Assembly (NCBI GenBank): GCA_015680905.1
Contig: CM027378.1
Coordinates: forward strand, 81,249,501 to 81,313,500
From: Coptis chinensis
Lineage: Eukaryota; Streptophyta; Magnoliopsida; Ranunculales; Ranunculaceae
DNA length: 64,000 bases
Direction: 5' to 3'
The notes below the pieces were generated by a model. The model did not search any database. It was not told the DNA's origin and saw only the letters and a program-made list of their open reading frames with translations. Positions 42,887 through 52,259 of the stretch are shown piece by piece. The translations under genes and the position numbers were made by a program. Every line of letters begins with the position of its first letter. The first letter of the stretch is position 1.

Positions 42887-44151
42887 GGTCTCGGGGACGT
42901 CCTCTGCTGCGGGAGCGAGCTTGAACCTTGTGATGGTTCTGGCGAGGTGGGGATCTACTGCGCACTCGGCGAGCCATGAGTTTATGGGGTAAGTCGCCGT
43001 CGGCTATGTTAGTGTACTGTTTGATATGCCCTGCTTCGATGAGATCTTGGAGGTAGTGCTTTAGCCCCCAGCATGCATCAGTCTCGTGACATTTAAACCG
43101 GTGAAATCGCGCGATCTGGTTTGTTAGGTCGGTCCACTGGTTGCCACACATCAGGTCGGAAATATGAAGCTCGCTTGATCTTTTCTAGGATGTAACTGGG
43201 CGAGCGTGTCAGGATGGTGAGCTCGTGGTTGTTATTCAATCTGTCACACGGCTGCCTCTCTTGCTGTCGGGGGCGCTTTTTGGAGATTGGGGGGTCATCT
43301 GATATTGCTGCCACCTCTTCTTCTTCTGGTAGGCTTTGACGCTTCAGGCCTTCTTGCAACTTTATATACTTGTCGACTCGAGCGTATAGCTCGGATAAAG
43401 TCTCAGGACACTCTTTCATCAGCGATCTGGCGAGTGTCGTGTTGCGCACACGACAAGCATTGTAAAATGCCAAGGTGGCAAAAGACTCTTTCAATCCTGC
43501 TTCCATGCACAGTAGTTCGGCTTTGAACCGACCTAAAAATTCACGAATTGTTTCGTCTTCGCCAAGTGAGAGCTGGAACAACGAGTCTAGATCAGCTTTC
43601 TTTCGTTCGTTATGCACATACTGGCTAGCAAATGAATCGGTAAGTTGCTCGAAGGTCTTTATCGAGTCTGGCTCGAGTGAGAAAAACCAATCGAGTGCTC
43701 CATCTTTGAGACTTGCAGGGAACAAGCAACAGTGGAGATGATCGAGCTCTGGTGCACTATATAATGCCAAACTTTGGATATAACGAGCCACATGTTGCCC
43801 AGGGCATATGCTGCCGTCGTACATCGAAAAATGTGGTTGAACGAAATCTTGAGGAGAGGGTTTATTTAGTACCTCTGTGGTGAATGGTGATGCCCGGTAC
43901 GTCTTGAGCATTTTCTGGACGATCTGGGTTGCGTCTTTTCTCACTGCGCTTTGACCAATTCTTTGCAATAGTTCGCTAATTTGTTGATTAACTTCATTGA
44001 TGCCGTTCTCAGCAACGTTCCTAGCTGGTTGTTATTATGCGTCCACTTGTGCACGAAGAGCGGCATTTTCCTGCCGTAGCAAGGAAATGCTTTCATTGGT
44101 CAAACCTAACTGGTTCGCAAGGCTTTGAAATTGAGCTTCGAGGCTTGCCAT
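42801..44151 (-). pseudogene. gag: Tat-A gag, two stops and one frameshift
   Basis: The ATG at 44151 opens a coiled-coil start (LTNESISLLRQENAALRAQV); codons 39-40 are TAA TAA (44037-44032). The frame then continues in phase from 43968 to 43093 with the Retrotrans_gag core (SLKDGALDWFFSLEPDSIKT, ETIREFLGRFKAELL). A frameshift near 43120 leads to 43151-42801, with FHRFKCHETDACWGLKHYLQ and an Arg/Ser-rich tail. The equivalent N-terminus in Tat-B is at 53723. Confidence 0.85.
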
Positions 44152-44225
44152 GCTTCGTGGACTTGAGAATTTTCGTTTTTGAGTTTTGATGATTTGTGTG
44201 AAATTATTATCTCAAGTAATCGAGA

Positions 44226-44241
44226 CCACAGACGGCGCCAA
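44226..44241 (-). other. Primer-binding site of Tat-A
   Basis: Minus-strand TTGGCGCCGTCTGTGG starts directly at the LTR end. It is the same site as in Tat-B and, with one change, in Tat-C. Confidence 0.8.
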
Positions 44242-44790
44242 TGTAAAGGAGCGTTTTTCCCTTACATATACAGGTGGAAGAAGAAGGAGATTGGATTTGG
44301 ATTAAACCAAGTTCGCTAAGTAGCGAGCTGCCTACGTATCTTCTCTTGATTTTGGGGCAGAGAAGAATCAGGTCTGACGTAGTTCATGTAGGTGGTATTT
44401 ATAGGCACAAGAGAGTGTTGATCTTTGAGACACGTGTACTCCCTTATACATATGTAGGGTGGAGATTACGAATGAGTGTTAGGTTGGTTCTGGTAGGAAG
44501 GAGGTGATCATTGGGAGTGGGTGCAGTAGTTCATAATTCCCGGTAATTGGAAGTACAGATATGACTTTGGTAATAATTACCCTTGGATTAAGGAAAATGT
44601 CTTTATCTGAAGCGTTCCACTCTAGGTCGTTCGGTCTTCTTGGAACGTTCTTCAGCGAGTTGGAGTGTACCACCTACATAAAGCGAGTTGCTTGCGAGTC
44701 GATCTTGGAGGACGACGTCCTGATTGCGCAGCGATCTCTACTTATGTTTAACGCGTGCTTAATATTCTTTAATGAGGATATTACTCCCTT
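44242..44790 (-). repeat. 5' LTR of Tat-A (549 bp), lacking its outer three bases
   Basis: Same as the 3' LTR apart from about 20 substitutions, but its outer end reads CTCCCTT and then goes directly into GTAGT, so the terminal ACA (TGT on the minus strand) is missing. A minus-strand TATAAATA box lies at about 44395-44402. Confidence 0.9.
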
Positions 44791-44825
44791 GTAGTAGTAT
44801 ACTGTATAGTGATGCTTACAAGTGC

Positions 44826-45200
44826 CACTACAACAAATATGACATATGACATCACTAATTTTAGATCACTTTCAGCGAAGTGATGTCATATGAAAACTAT
44901 GACATCACTTTTCTCAGCATGTGATGTAATAATTATCACAATCTTTTTTTAACATCACTTATTTGAAAGGCTGATGTGGTAGAGTTGTACAACATCATTT
45001 TAATAAGTGATGTCGTGATAGTGATATAGTAACACCTTGTTGCGTCACTCGTCGTGTCACTTATAAAGTGATGTAATATCTATGTATTCAACATCATTTT
45101 AAAAGTGTTGTCACTCACCGTGTCACTTATAAAGTGATGTAATATCTATGTATTCAACATCACTTTAAGAGTGACTTTGCCAAGTTTTCGAAATCACTTG
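44826..45200. repeat. Left subterminal repeat region of the CACTA element
   Basis: About eleven copies of GTGATGT or ACATCACTT variants in both orientations, many paired as inverted repeats (ACATCACTT ... AAGTGATGT). Confidence 0.85.
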
Positions 45201-45507
45201 TGATGTGACTTCCAGAAGTGTTATTATTGATATACCTATTAATTATTAAGTTAATTAGTTAGAAAAAATCATCTAAAAAAATTAGGTTAAATAGAAATGA
45301 AACAGGCACGTGATTGGTTTGCTAGACTAGCCACCCTTAAACGAGAAATAAAAAATAAAAGACTGCAATTTTTTCTACTGAATATATTTTGGTTTCCCTA
45401 GTTAGAATCGAAAGACCATCGAAAAATTAATTTAAATAGAAATTAACCAGCCATTTGCTCGACTAGCCTTAAACGAAAATTAGAAATAAAAACCGCGAAT
45501 TTGATGT

Positions 45508-45605
45508 TTTAATGGTGAGGCTCATGATCTAGCTAAATGGGCTTATAACTTGTCTGACATGAGTACTCTTCCAAAATGTTGCACAGACTTTCAGTGTATC
45601 CCTTT
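45508..45605 (+). pseudogene. Possible short remnant of an RNase H-like (non-LTR) domain
   Basis: One frame reads AHDLAKWAYNLS, which recalls the last helix of RNase H-like domains in plant LINE elements. Only about 30 codons are readable, with no supporting context. Confidence 0.2.
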
Positions 45606-45611
45606 AATTCT

Positions 45612-45614
45612 ATA

Positions 45615-45652
<38 letters not shown>
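45612..45652. repeat. (TA)n(TG)n microsatellite
   Basis: About eight TA followed by about twelve TG dinucleotides, inside the CACTA element. Confidence 0.9.
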
Positions 45653-45863
45653 TGTAGCGAAAAAAAAACATTTAGGAATTTTTTCTTTGAATTTTTGAAA
45701 TTTCAAGAAATGTTAACCGAAAAATCCTAAATTCCGGTATTTGACGAAATTGTTGTTGTACTAGTTCAAGTTCAGCAAAGGAGGAAAAACCCTTCTAAAG
45801 CCCTAAACCACTACTCTTCGCTCTCGCTTCCAAACCCAACCCTATGTTTTTTTGCAAATCACC

Positions 45864-46205
45864 ATGACTATTTACCGTCTCCAATCCCTACTTCGAAGAT
45901 CATCACCTCTCTCCAAACCCACACAAAATACCACCCTAGCCTCCATCACTGCCACTTTTACGCGTTCATTTGCATACTCTTCCGCCGAAGAAGCCCCAAT
46001 AGAGCGTCGTAGACGCAAGCGTCGTAACCGTATCAAACCCACCCCCACTCCATGCTCTTCGTCGCGACCCATCTGCCCCACGCCCATGCCCAGATCCAAA
46101 TGCCCCTCGTTTACCCGACTCCACTTCTGCACTCACTGGTGCTCGTCTTAGTCTTCACAATAGAGTCCAGTCTTTAATACGTGCTGGTGACATGCTGTGA
46201 ATTCC
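45864..46205 (+). pseudogene. GRP23: Captured N-terminal part of a GRP23-like PPR protein gene
   Basis: The ATG at 45864 opens MTIYRLQSLLRRSSPLSKPT, resembling an organelle-targeting N-terminus, then after a frameshift ALRRDPSAPRP, NAPRLPDSTSALTG and LSLHNRVQSLIRAGDML. The order and wording match the region before the PPR repeats of the plant GRP23 family (a Gln-rich PPR protein needed in embryo development). The piece stops at 46205 and resumes at 46785 after an antisense insertion of a PMI fragment. Bases 45780-45863 may be its 5' leader. Pseudogene by frameshift. Confidence 0.78.
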
Positions 46206-46467
46206 CTTTTGCCTACTATTTGTTACCACTAGATAACTTGAGAAGTTGGGAGAAGATCAAATGAAGAGAAGATATTACTACAAGACAAGTATGAAACTCT
46301 TTCGATGTAATCTTTATTCTTAGTAGTATGGTATTCTGGGTAAAATGTTTTTCTAGTAGTATATGTGATTGATACTTTTACAAGGTGATACATAAGAGGC
46401 AGATACATAGAGAGTAAGAAACAACACCAACTTTATAAGATACAAAACTACAATGGTGCTTCTCATT

Positions 46468-46780
46468 TCACAAGAACTTGCTATTTATGCCAGATCTATA
46501 CAACTGTAGGTCAGATATACAAGCTATGGTTATCTGGGTGTTAGCGGGAACAAAGATAACACTGCCCTCTTTTAATTCTTCGTTGCTGGATGATTCCGTT
46601 TGCATTGTCCCTTGTCCAGATGTTACAATGAAAATGGAGGGTCCTGAAATTGCAAGAAATACTATTGTTGCACGTTGAGGTAGAACACAACAGTCGACCT
46701 CAAACTCGTCAAAAGGTGGTGAGTATCTTTTTGTGTATGGATCCAATGGAATTCCTTGCAGAATCTCTGGAAACCCCTGC
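46468..46780 (-). pseudogene. PMI: Captured C-terminal part of a phosphomannose isomerase gene, antisense
   Basis: Minus-strand reading: GFPEILQGIPLDPYTKRYSP, FDEFEVDCCVLPQ, GPSIFIVTSGQGTM, EGSVIFVPANTQITI, LQLYRSGINSKFL, stop at 46468. These are the last about 100 residues of mannose-6-phosphate isomerase (type I, cupin fold), which interconverts fructose-6-P and mannose-6-P. No frameshift is visible in this part. Bases 46206-46467 probably are its 3' untranslated region. The upstream catalytic part, including zinc ligands, is missing, so no enzyme can result. It sits inside the GRP23-like copy. Confidence 0.85.
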
Positions 46781-46784
46781 AAAA

Positions 46785-47318
46785 TACGTGCTAGACATGC
46801 TATTTTTTCCAACACTCGCCCTACTGTATTCACTTGTAATGCTATCATGGCTTCAATGTATCACGCTGCTCGGTATGAAGAGGCAATTAGTCTATTCCAA
46901 TTTTTCTTTAATCAGTCCAATATAGTTCCTAATATTGTTTCTTATAATGTTCTAATTAATACCCATTATGATGCTGGTCGAGTCGATGTTGCTCTCGATG
47001 TCTATGCTCATATTCTTGCTAATGCCCCCTTTGGTCCCCCGTCAGTTACTTATCGCCATTTGACAAAAGGGCTTGTTGAGGCGGATAGGATTTTTGATGC
47101 TATGAACCTTTTTAGAGAAATGCTCAATAAGGGTCATGGAACTGACTCCCTTGTTTATAATAATCTCATTTCTGGGTTCCTTGAGTTGGGTAATTTGGAG
47201 AGAGCGAACGAGCTCTTTGACGAGCTTCGTGAGAACGAACGCCTTGTCCGCGTGATGGAACTGTTAATGCGACTTATATGGAGTGGTTCTTTAAGAAAGG
47301 AATGAGTCAATGAGCAAT
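46785..47318 (+). pseudogene. GRP23: Captured PPR-repeat part of the GRP23-like gene, continued
   Basis: The open frame to 47305 gives RHAIFSNTRPTVFTCNAIMA, FFFNQSNIVPNIVSYNVLIN, PPSVTYRHLTKGLVEADRIF, and DSLVYNNLISGFLELGNLER: consecutive 35-residue PPR helix pairs in the GRP23 order. A frameshift at about 47245 leads to NATYMEWFFKKGM, then a TGA. PPR proteins bind organelle or nuclear RNA; this fragment has about five repeats. The junction with the DXS piece is at about 47320. Confidence 0.82.
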
Positions 47319-47321
47319 GCT

Positions 47322-49089
47322 GAATACTTGGATTTCCAATATGGTAGTGATCTTAAATGACAGCCGACACTCTTTACACCCAAAGCTAGAAGAGGGCTCC
47401 AAGACAACAATCAGTGCTTATCTACTACTCTTAGCAAGCTCCAATCCAAAAAATCCTTTCGAAAAGTTTAGAGAGGCTGCTAAGGTACTCTTTCTCGGTT
47501 TTCCTTAGAGCATATTGGAGTGGTTTTTCATCACGAATTTATGGATTGAGCCGGTTCAATCTCATGCCATTTCTGTTGTGCAAGAGGGACAAAGAACTTG
47601 TCGTTGTTCATGCGGGCATGGAAATGGATCCATCACTTCAATTATTTCATGCAAGCTTCCCGCATGTGTTTTTTGTGGGGATGGCCGAGCAACATGCATG
47701 ACTTTTGTTGCTGGGTTTGGCTTGTGGGGACTCAAGCCGCTTACGTGTTGTTCCATCCACATTTCTACAGAGAGCTTATGATTAGGTTATCCTTCTTATT
47801 ATTCTAAACTTGAGCATGTGTTTGATTAATTAGAGACTTCCGATGACATCTGCAATGTTATATCTATGCTAAACTACTGGTTCTACTTAATCTACTTGGA
47901 ACAGCAGGAATATTTTCGAGCTTGTAGGCAAGAAAATATAACTTTGCCTTCTCTATGAATTTTTTTTCTCATTAAATACTTATGGTGGGGGATAAAGAAG
48001 TCATGATTAGGGATAAAGTAACTTCTGTCGTGAAATAAATCAAATATCCTAAAAGTAATAATGTGATATTTCTATGCCAACAAAAAATAGCCAAATTCCA
48101 CTTTCCTTTTCATATGCAAGTAGAATTTGTACCATACTGATCGAACAGTTCCATGCACAAATATTGGATAGTTTCACATATTGGATCCACTACATCAATA
48201 TCATGATGCCTCATATTCTAGTGCTTTAACATATTTGCTTTAATATCCCAAATGGATACACAAGTATTTCTTGCATAGAATATATATAAAATGCATGGTT
48301 ACTTCTTGATTTCCTCCGTTCTATATTTTTAAAATCTTCTAGTTGGAAGTAACACTCTCTCTCCCTCCCTCAACTTTTTGTTGTGGTCTTAGGTTGTCCA
48401 TGACGTGGATCGGCAAAAGGTACCAGTGCGGTTTGCAATTTCAAGTGCTGGACTGGTTGGATCTGATGGTCCCATGCTTGGTGGGGCATTTGATATCACA
48501 TTCATGTCATGCTTGCCAAACATGATTGTCATGGCTCCAGCGGATGATGTTGAGCTTGTAAACATGGTGGTGACTGCTGCCCATGTAGATGATAGACCCA
48601 TTTGCTTCCGCTATCCAAGAGGTGTCGTTGGTGGGATGAATAACTTTTAATGCAATGGAATACCCCTGGAGGTAATTACTATACAATGTCTTTCATGTAT
48701 GGACTTCCAGAACACACGTCTGTTTGTGTGGACATGTCAGCATGTGAACTTACAGCTGAAATATCTTTGGCATAGCTCATGACACTGGTTCTACTGGTTG
48801 CCAGATTGGAAAAGGCAGGGTTCTTGTAGAGGGTAAAGATGTTGCTCTGCTTGGGTATGGGGTGATGGTTCAAAACTGCCTTAGGGCTCGATATCTTCTT
48901 GCCAGCCTTGACATTCATGTAACTGTTGCAGATGCAAGATTTTGCAAGCCCCTTGATATCAAGCTTGTGAGGGAGCTATGCAAAGAACACACCTTCTTGA
49001 TAACAGTAGAGGAAGGATCCGTGGAGGATTTTAGGCCCCACATTGTGCAGTTTATTGCACTTGATGGACAGCTTGATGGCAAAATCAAG
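47322..49089 (+). pseudogene. DXS: Captured genomic fragment of a 1-deoxy-D-xylulose-5-phosphate synthase gene, introns retained
   Basis: Exon text: SNMVVILNDSRHSLHPKLEE (47335-47395), KLQSKKSF (about 47440), ELVVVHAGMEMDPSLQLF and FFVGMAEQHA (47592-47696) to the donor at 47785/47786; exon 48393-48671 with [18 protein letters not shown] and [17 protein letters not shown]; exon 48805-49089 with [32 protein letters not shown] and TVEEGSV. The introns 47786-48392 and 48672-48804 have GT-AG ends. This is the central and C-terminal part of DXS, the thiamin-diphosphate enzyme that starts the plastid MEP isoprenoid pathway; the family wording suggests a DXS2/DXS3-type member. The N-terminal catalytic part is missing, and there are frameshifts and an in-frame TAA at about 48647-48649. 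Confidence 0.88.
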
Positions 49090-49839
49090 GTAATGGTTAT
49101 CCTGTTTGTATTCAAGGACTTGTATAGGATTTTAGATGCCGTCTTTGAGCATGTTGATAGGTAATGAAGAGGTGCTCTCTTACACTTCCTGAAGCACTGG
49201 TGCAACTTACATGCTATTGGTGTTACTGCCCAAATCATTAACAGCTATTTAAATATTTTTTTCTGGGCAGACACAAGTTTTAGATTACTCCGCTAGTGAT
49301 GTAGAAAAATAGACGACAACGTTTTTATTGTAAGTCAACCTCAACCAGCTTTTGGCACAGGGATGGACCTGATCTTCTGTAGAACTTCCTTTGTCATTCA
49401 GGTACAATATTATGCGGATGTTCCGTCTGTTTATTTTAGGGTTTAGGGTTTAAGGTTTATTTTCCTTTTATAAAATTTGCATTGATTTTCTAGTACAATG
49501 TTTCATACTGCATAAAAAAGAAAACAGAGTGATTTGTTAGGCTGTGATAGGTTCTTAGATTAAATTGATTGCATCAAGCTAGGCTGTGATAGGTTCTTGG
49601 TTGGGTGACTGTGGTTCTCTTTTGCTTATTTCGATACTGCAAATTAGATTTTGTTGGTATATGTTGGCTCATTACAATTTTTTGTATATAGTGTAATATT
49701 TGTAATTGGAGATGATATTTGTGTGATGAATATGATTTTAAGTTACGTTTTATCTTTATTTGATGATAAATGATCAGGAAAATGGTATTATATTGGGATG
49801 GTATTGACAATTTTTTTTTTTTTTTTTTTTTTGATAAAT
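49090..49839. other. CACTA interior without recognised gene
   Basis: Contains GGCTGTGATAGGTTCTT twice (about 49541 and 49583) and a run of about 24 T at 49810-49833 before the right subterminal repeats. Confidence 0.5.
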
Positions 49840-50207
49840 GGGACATCACTTTTAAAGTGATTTATAGAGTTATTTCACATCACTTTACAAGTAATTTGGA
49901 ATTTGAATGAAACGTGACTTCCTAAGTGATGTTAATCGGCCTTATTGATTTCATTTAAAAAGTGATGTTAAACGTTATAACATCACTTGTGGACATCGAT
50001 TAAAAAGTGATGCAAAGTTATAACATCACTTGTGGACATCAATTAAAAAGTGATGTAAAGTAACATCACTTGTGGACATTGTTTAAAAAGTGATGTGGAA
50101 AACCTTGACTTTTCACGTCACCACCAGTTACATCACTTGCAAAAGTGACGTCGTATATTTTTTATATCACTTATGGAGTGATTTTAAATGTCTTTTATGT
50201 TGTAGTG
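49840..50207. repeat. Right subterminal repeat region of the CACTA element
   Basis: About eleven ACATCACTT / AAGTGATGT motifs, several in a regular ladder spaced about 30-45 bp (49975-50090). Confidence 0.85.
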
Positions 50208-50354
50208 ATGCTTAGTATCAAAGAACACTCTTACTTTTTCTGTTTGTAAATCAAAAGTATTCATAAGCTAGTTATGATTAAAAATCAAGTTTTGTTCAAA
50301 AAGTTAACAATAGAACACTGAGTATTATTACAGAGTTACAGGTTTATTCATTCA

Positions 50355-50895
50355 CTAATTCTCCATTTCTATGGGACAAGTAGATACAACTACACTAAAC
50401 ACAACAATATCTCTGTTCTTTCCCTTGACAAAGAAATACTTCCTCAATAGCCCTTCCCTAAGGAATCCGGCCTTCTCTAACACCCTCTGCGATGCCTTAT
50501 TTTCTGCAAAAACCAACCCATCAATCCTATCCAGATATGACATGTCTTTCAATACACAAGACATAACCATCTTGACATCTACTGTTGCAATGCCTAGACT
50601 CCAGTATTTAGAACTCAATGCATAACCAATCTCTCCTCTTCATTGATCCTTATCCATACCTGGCATGACGAAGATAGACCCAATAGATCGGTTATCAACA
50701 CAAATTGCTCTATACCAAAGGGTGTGAACCGATGACCTCCTTCAAGAAGTTCACTGCTTCTTCCTTAGAGGTGTAAGTGTTCAATCTACAATATTTTGTG
50801 ACCTCATTGTTTCCAGCCCAATCAATGAAGTCATCAATGTCCAAAAGCTCAAATGGTCGGAGTGTTATTTCTGCTTGAATCTTTGTAAATTCCAT
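50355..50895 (-). pseudogene. GNAT-family N-acetyltransferase gene with one frameshift and one stop
   Basis: From the ATG at 50895: LRPFELLDIDDFIDWAGNNE, then a one-base surplus T near 50733 shifts the frame, IGSIFVMPGMDKDQ, an in-frame TGA, GEIGYALSSKYWSLGIATVD (with the acetyl-CoA binding region), VFAENKASQRVLEKAGFLRE and GLLRKYFFVKGKNRDIVVF to the stop at 50355. The full set of motifs of plant RimJ-type single-domain acetyltransferases (about 175 residues) is present, and no intron is needed. The promoter side keeps a TATA box. It is outside the CACTA element, 148 bp from its right end, so it looks like a native gene that recently lost function, or one hit by two sequence errors. The in-window stop replaces a residue that is usually Cys or Ala. 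Confidence 0.85.
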
Positions 50896-50990
50896 TACCT
50901 CCCTCCCCACGGAGGAATCAATTAATTAATGGTATCTACTCTCAAGTCTTTGTAAGACTTGAGTACTTGACTGAAGCTATGCATGAATGT

Positions 50991-51001
50991 CCTTTATATA
51001 A
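50991..51001 (-). promoter_or_regulatory. TATA box of the GNAT gene
   Basis: Minus-strand TATATAAAGG lies about 95 bp upstream of the ATG at 50895, the usual distance for a plant gene with a short leader. Confidence 0.6.
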
Positions 51002-51422
51002 GGAACCAAAGGCAACATCGTTAAAATGATTATGATGACAATATGTCATGGTCTAAAATCAATGGTTAGAGCAGCGCATGGTGTGCACTACCATTGTTCT
51101 GGGCCATCAGTGGTGGTCAAGTTCAATATGGACTAGCTAGTAACAGATAGTTCAAACACGGATTTGTCATTTTTTTTAAAGCCGACTCCATACTAATCTA
51201 AATCTTATGAGCTCTAAAGCACTGACGCACCTACTAATGGGTTGTGTCTGTGTTGGACATGCGTCGGATGTGGACGCGGACACGGACGTTGCATATACGC
51301 GCGTTGGATGTGTTCAACATGGTCCGGACGCGGATTTTGACCCAAAAAAATAAAAAATAAATCAAAATAATATTAAAAAAGTCAATTTTTTTCATTTTTT
51401 GTTTTTTAAGACTTATGACATG
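51002..51422. other. Intergenic DNA without recognised gene
   Basis: Includes a stretch of GTGTTGGACATGCGTCGG-like repeated GGAC/GTCC motifs at about 51240-51335 and A/T-rich runs. Confidence 0.45.
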
Positions 51423-52115
51423 TGTAAAGGTTAAGTTTGGTCTAACCTTATAGATATATAGATTTGGGGGAAATTGGGGAAAGATTATGGATATGACTGA
51501 GTTCATTCTAGATGAACTACCTACATATCAGGTTCTCCCTAAGGAACCTAAATCAAGTCAAACGTAGTTCATGATTTGGTGTGATTAGATCTGGTGTGGT
51601 AGATAGAGAGGTCTCTTTTGGAGAGCCTAGGGAGAAGATGGAGTAGATTTGGTGATCTCTCAGAGGGAGTCGATCCAGCCCCATCGGATGGAGTCGATTT
51701 GGGGTGAGCGGATGGGATGGATCCAGCCTCCATGGATAGAGTTCCTCCCCTCTCTTTGGAAGGAGAATGGAGTCTGCTTTTATAGTCTTCTAGGTGATCC
51801 TTTGTCTTCTCTTCCGTCAGGTCAGGTCGTATTAATGTGAGACTTTATGGAGCATTGATGGCGAAGTATTGATGAGCATGGTTGAAGTTCTAGACTTGAT
51901 GGAGACAGCTGACTCATCCGTTACTAACTGTTACGATGGCGCATCGTGATGGCAATTCGTGAATGAGTATTCGGGCGACCTACTCGGCAATCTCATGGAG
52001 AGACTATTAGTTCGCTATGAGTTCGTAATGAGTTCATCTGGAGAAGTGTTCTCTGATAAGTTGTGTTGGATACGTGTATAATATACATTGGTTGTGTATA
52101 TTAGTCCCTCACACA
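51423..52115 (-). repeat. 3' LTR of Tat-B (about 693 bp)
   Basis: Plus-strand start TGTAAAGGTTAAG, end CCTCACACA. A minus-strand TATAAAAG box lies at about 51777-51784. An inverted repeat GTTCAT / ATGAAC lies at 51501-51517 next to CTACATA. Confidence 0.85.
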
Positions 52116-52165
52116 GCCCCTTCTCATTAGGTTATCCTGTTAAAAGGGGCGACCTGATGAGAGAG
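52116..52165 (-). promoter_or_regulatory. Polypurine tract and adjacent hairpin of Tat-B
   Basis: On the minus strand: arm CTCATCAGGT, 19-base loop, arm ACCTAATGAG (nine of ten paired), then AAGGGGC and the LTR. The arrangement is the same as in Tat-A but with different stem bases. Confidence 0.72.
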
Positions 52166-52259
52166 TAGTTCCATACGTGGGAAGCACACCTGGGAGCCGA
52201 ATCAAGTCAGACGTAATTCATATTTCGGCGCTGCAGTAGACTGAAAGTGGTTGTTCAAC

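Larger units (their letters stand above)
18291..44790 (-). mobile_element. Tat-lineage Ty3/gypsy LTR retrotransposon (Tat-A), 26.5 kb including a nested Athila
   Basis: LTRs lie at 18291-18842 (3') and 44242-44790 (5'); GTAGT flanks both (18286-18290 and 44791-44795). On the minus strand the order is LTR, primer site, gag, protease, reverse transcriptase, dual RNase H, integrase, hairpin repeat array, a 3' region holding two antisense genes, polypurine tract, LTR. The LTRs differ at about 20 of 549 positions by eye, nearly all transitions, so the insertion is older than Tat-C. Without the nested Athila-A (22239-36115) the element would be about 12.6 kb. Several stops and frameshifts make it non-functional now. 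Confidence 0.9.
44826..50207. mobile_element. Non-autonomous CACTA element (Pack-CACTA) with fragments of three host genes
   Basis: The ends are CACTACAACAAATATGACAT and, as reverse complement of the right end, CACTACAACATAAAAGACAT (17 of 20 identical). Both flanking 350-bp stretches are packed with AAGTGATGT / ACATCACTT motifs, the subterminal repeats bound by CACTA transposase-associated proteins. No transposase is present. Inside lie pieces of a PPR gene, a phosphomannose isomerase gene and a DXP synthase gene. I could not find a clean 3-bp target duplication (TGC left, ATG right). The left end is 31 bp from the Tat-A flank. Confidence 0.85.
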
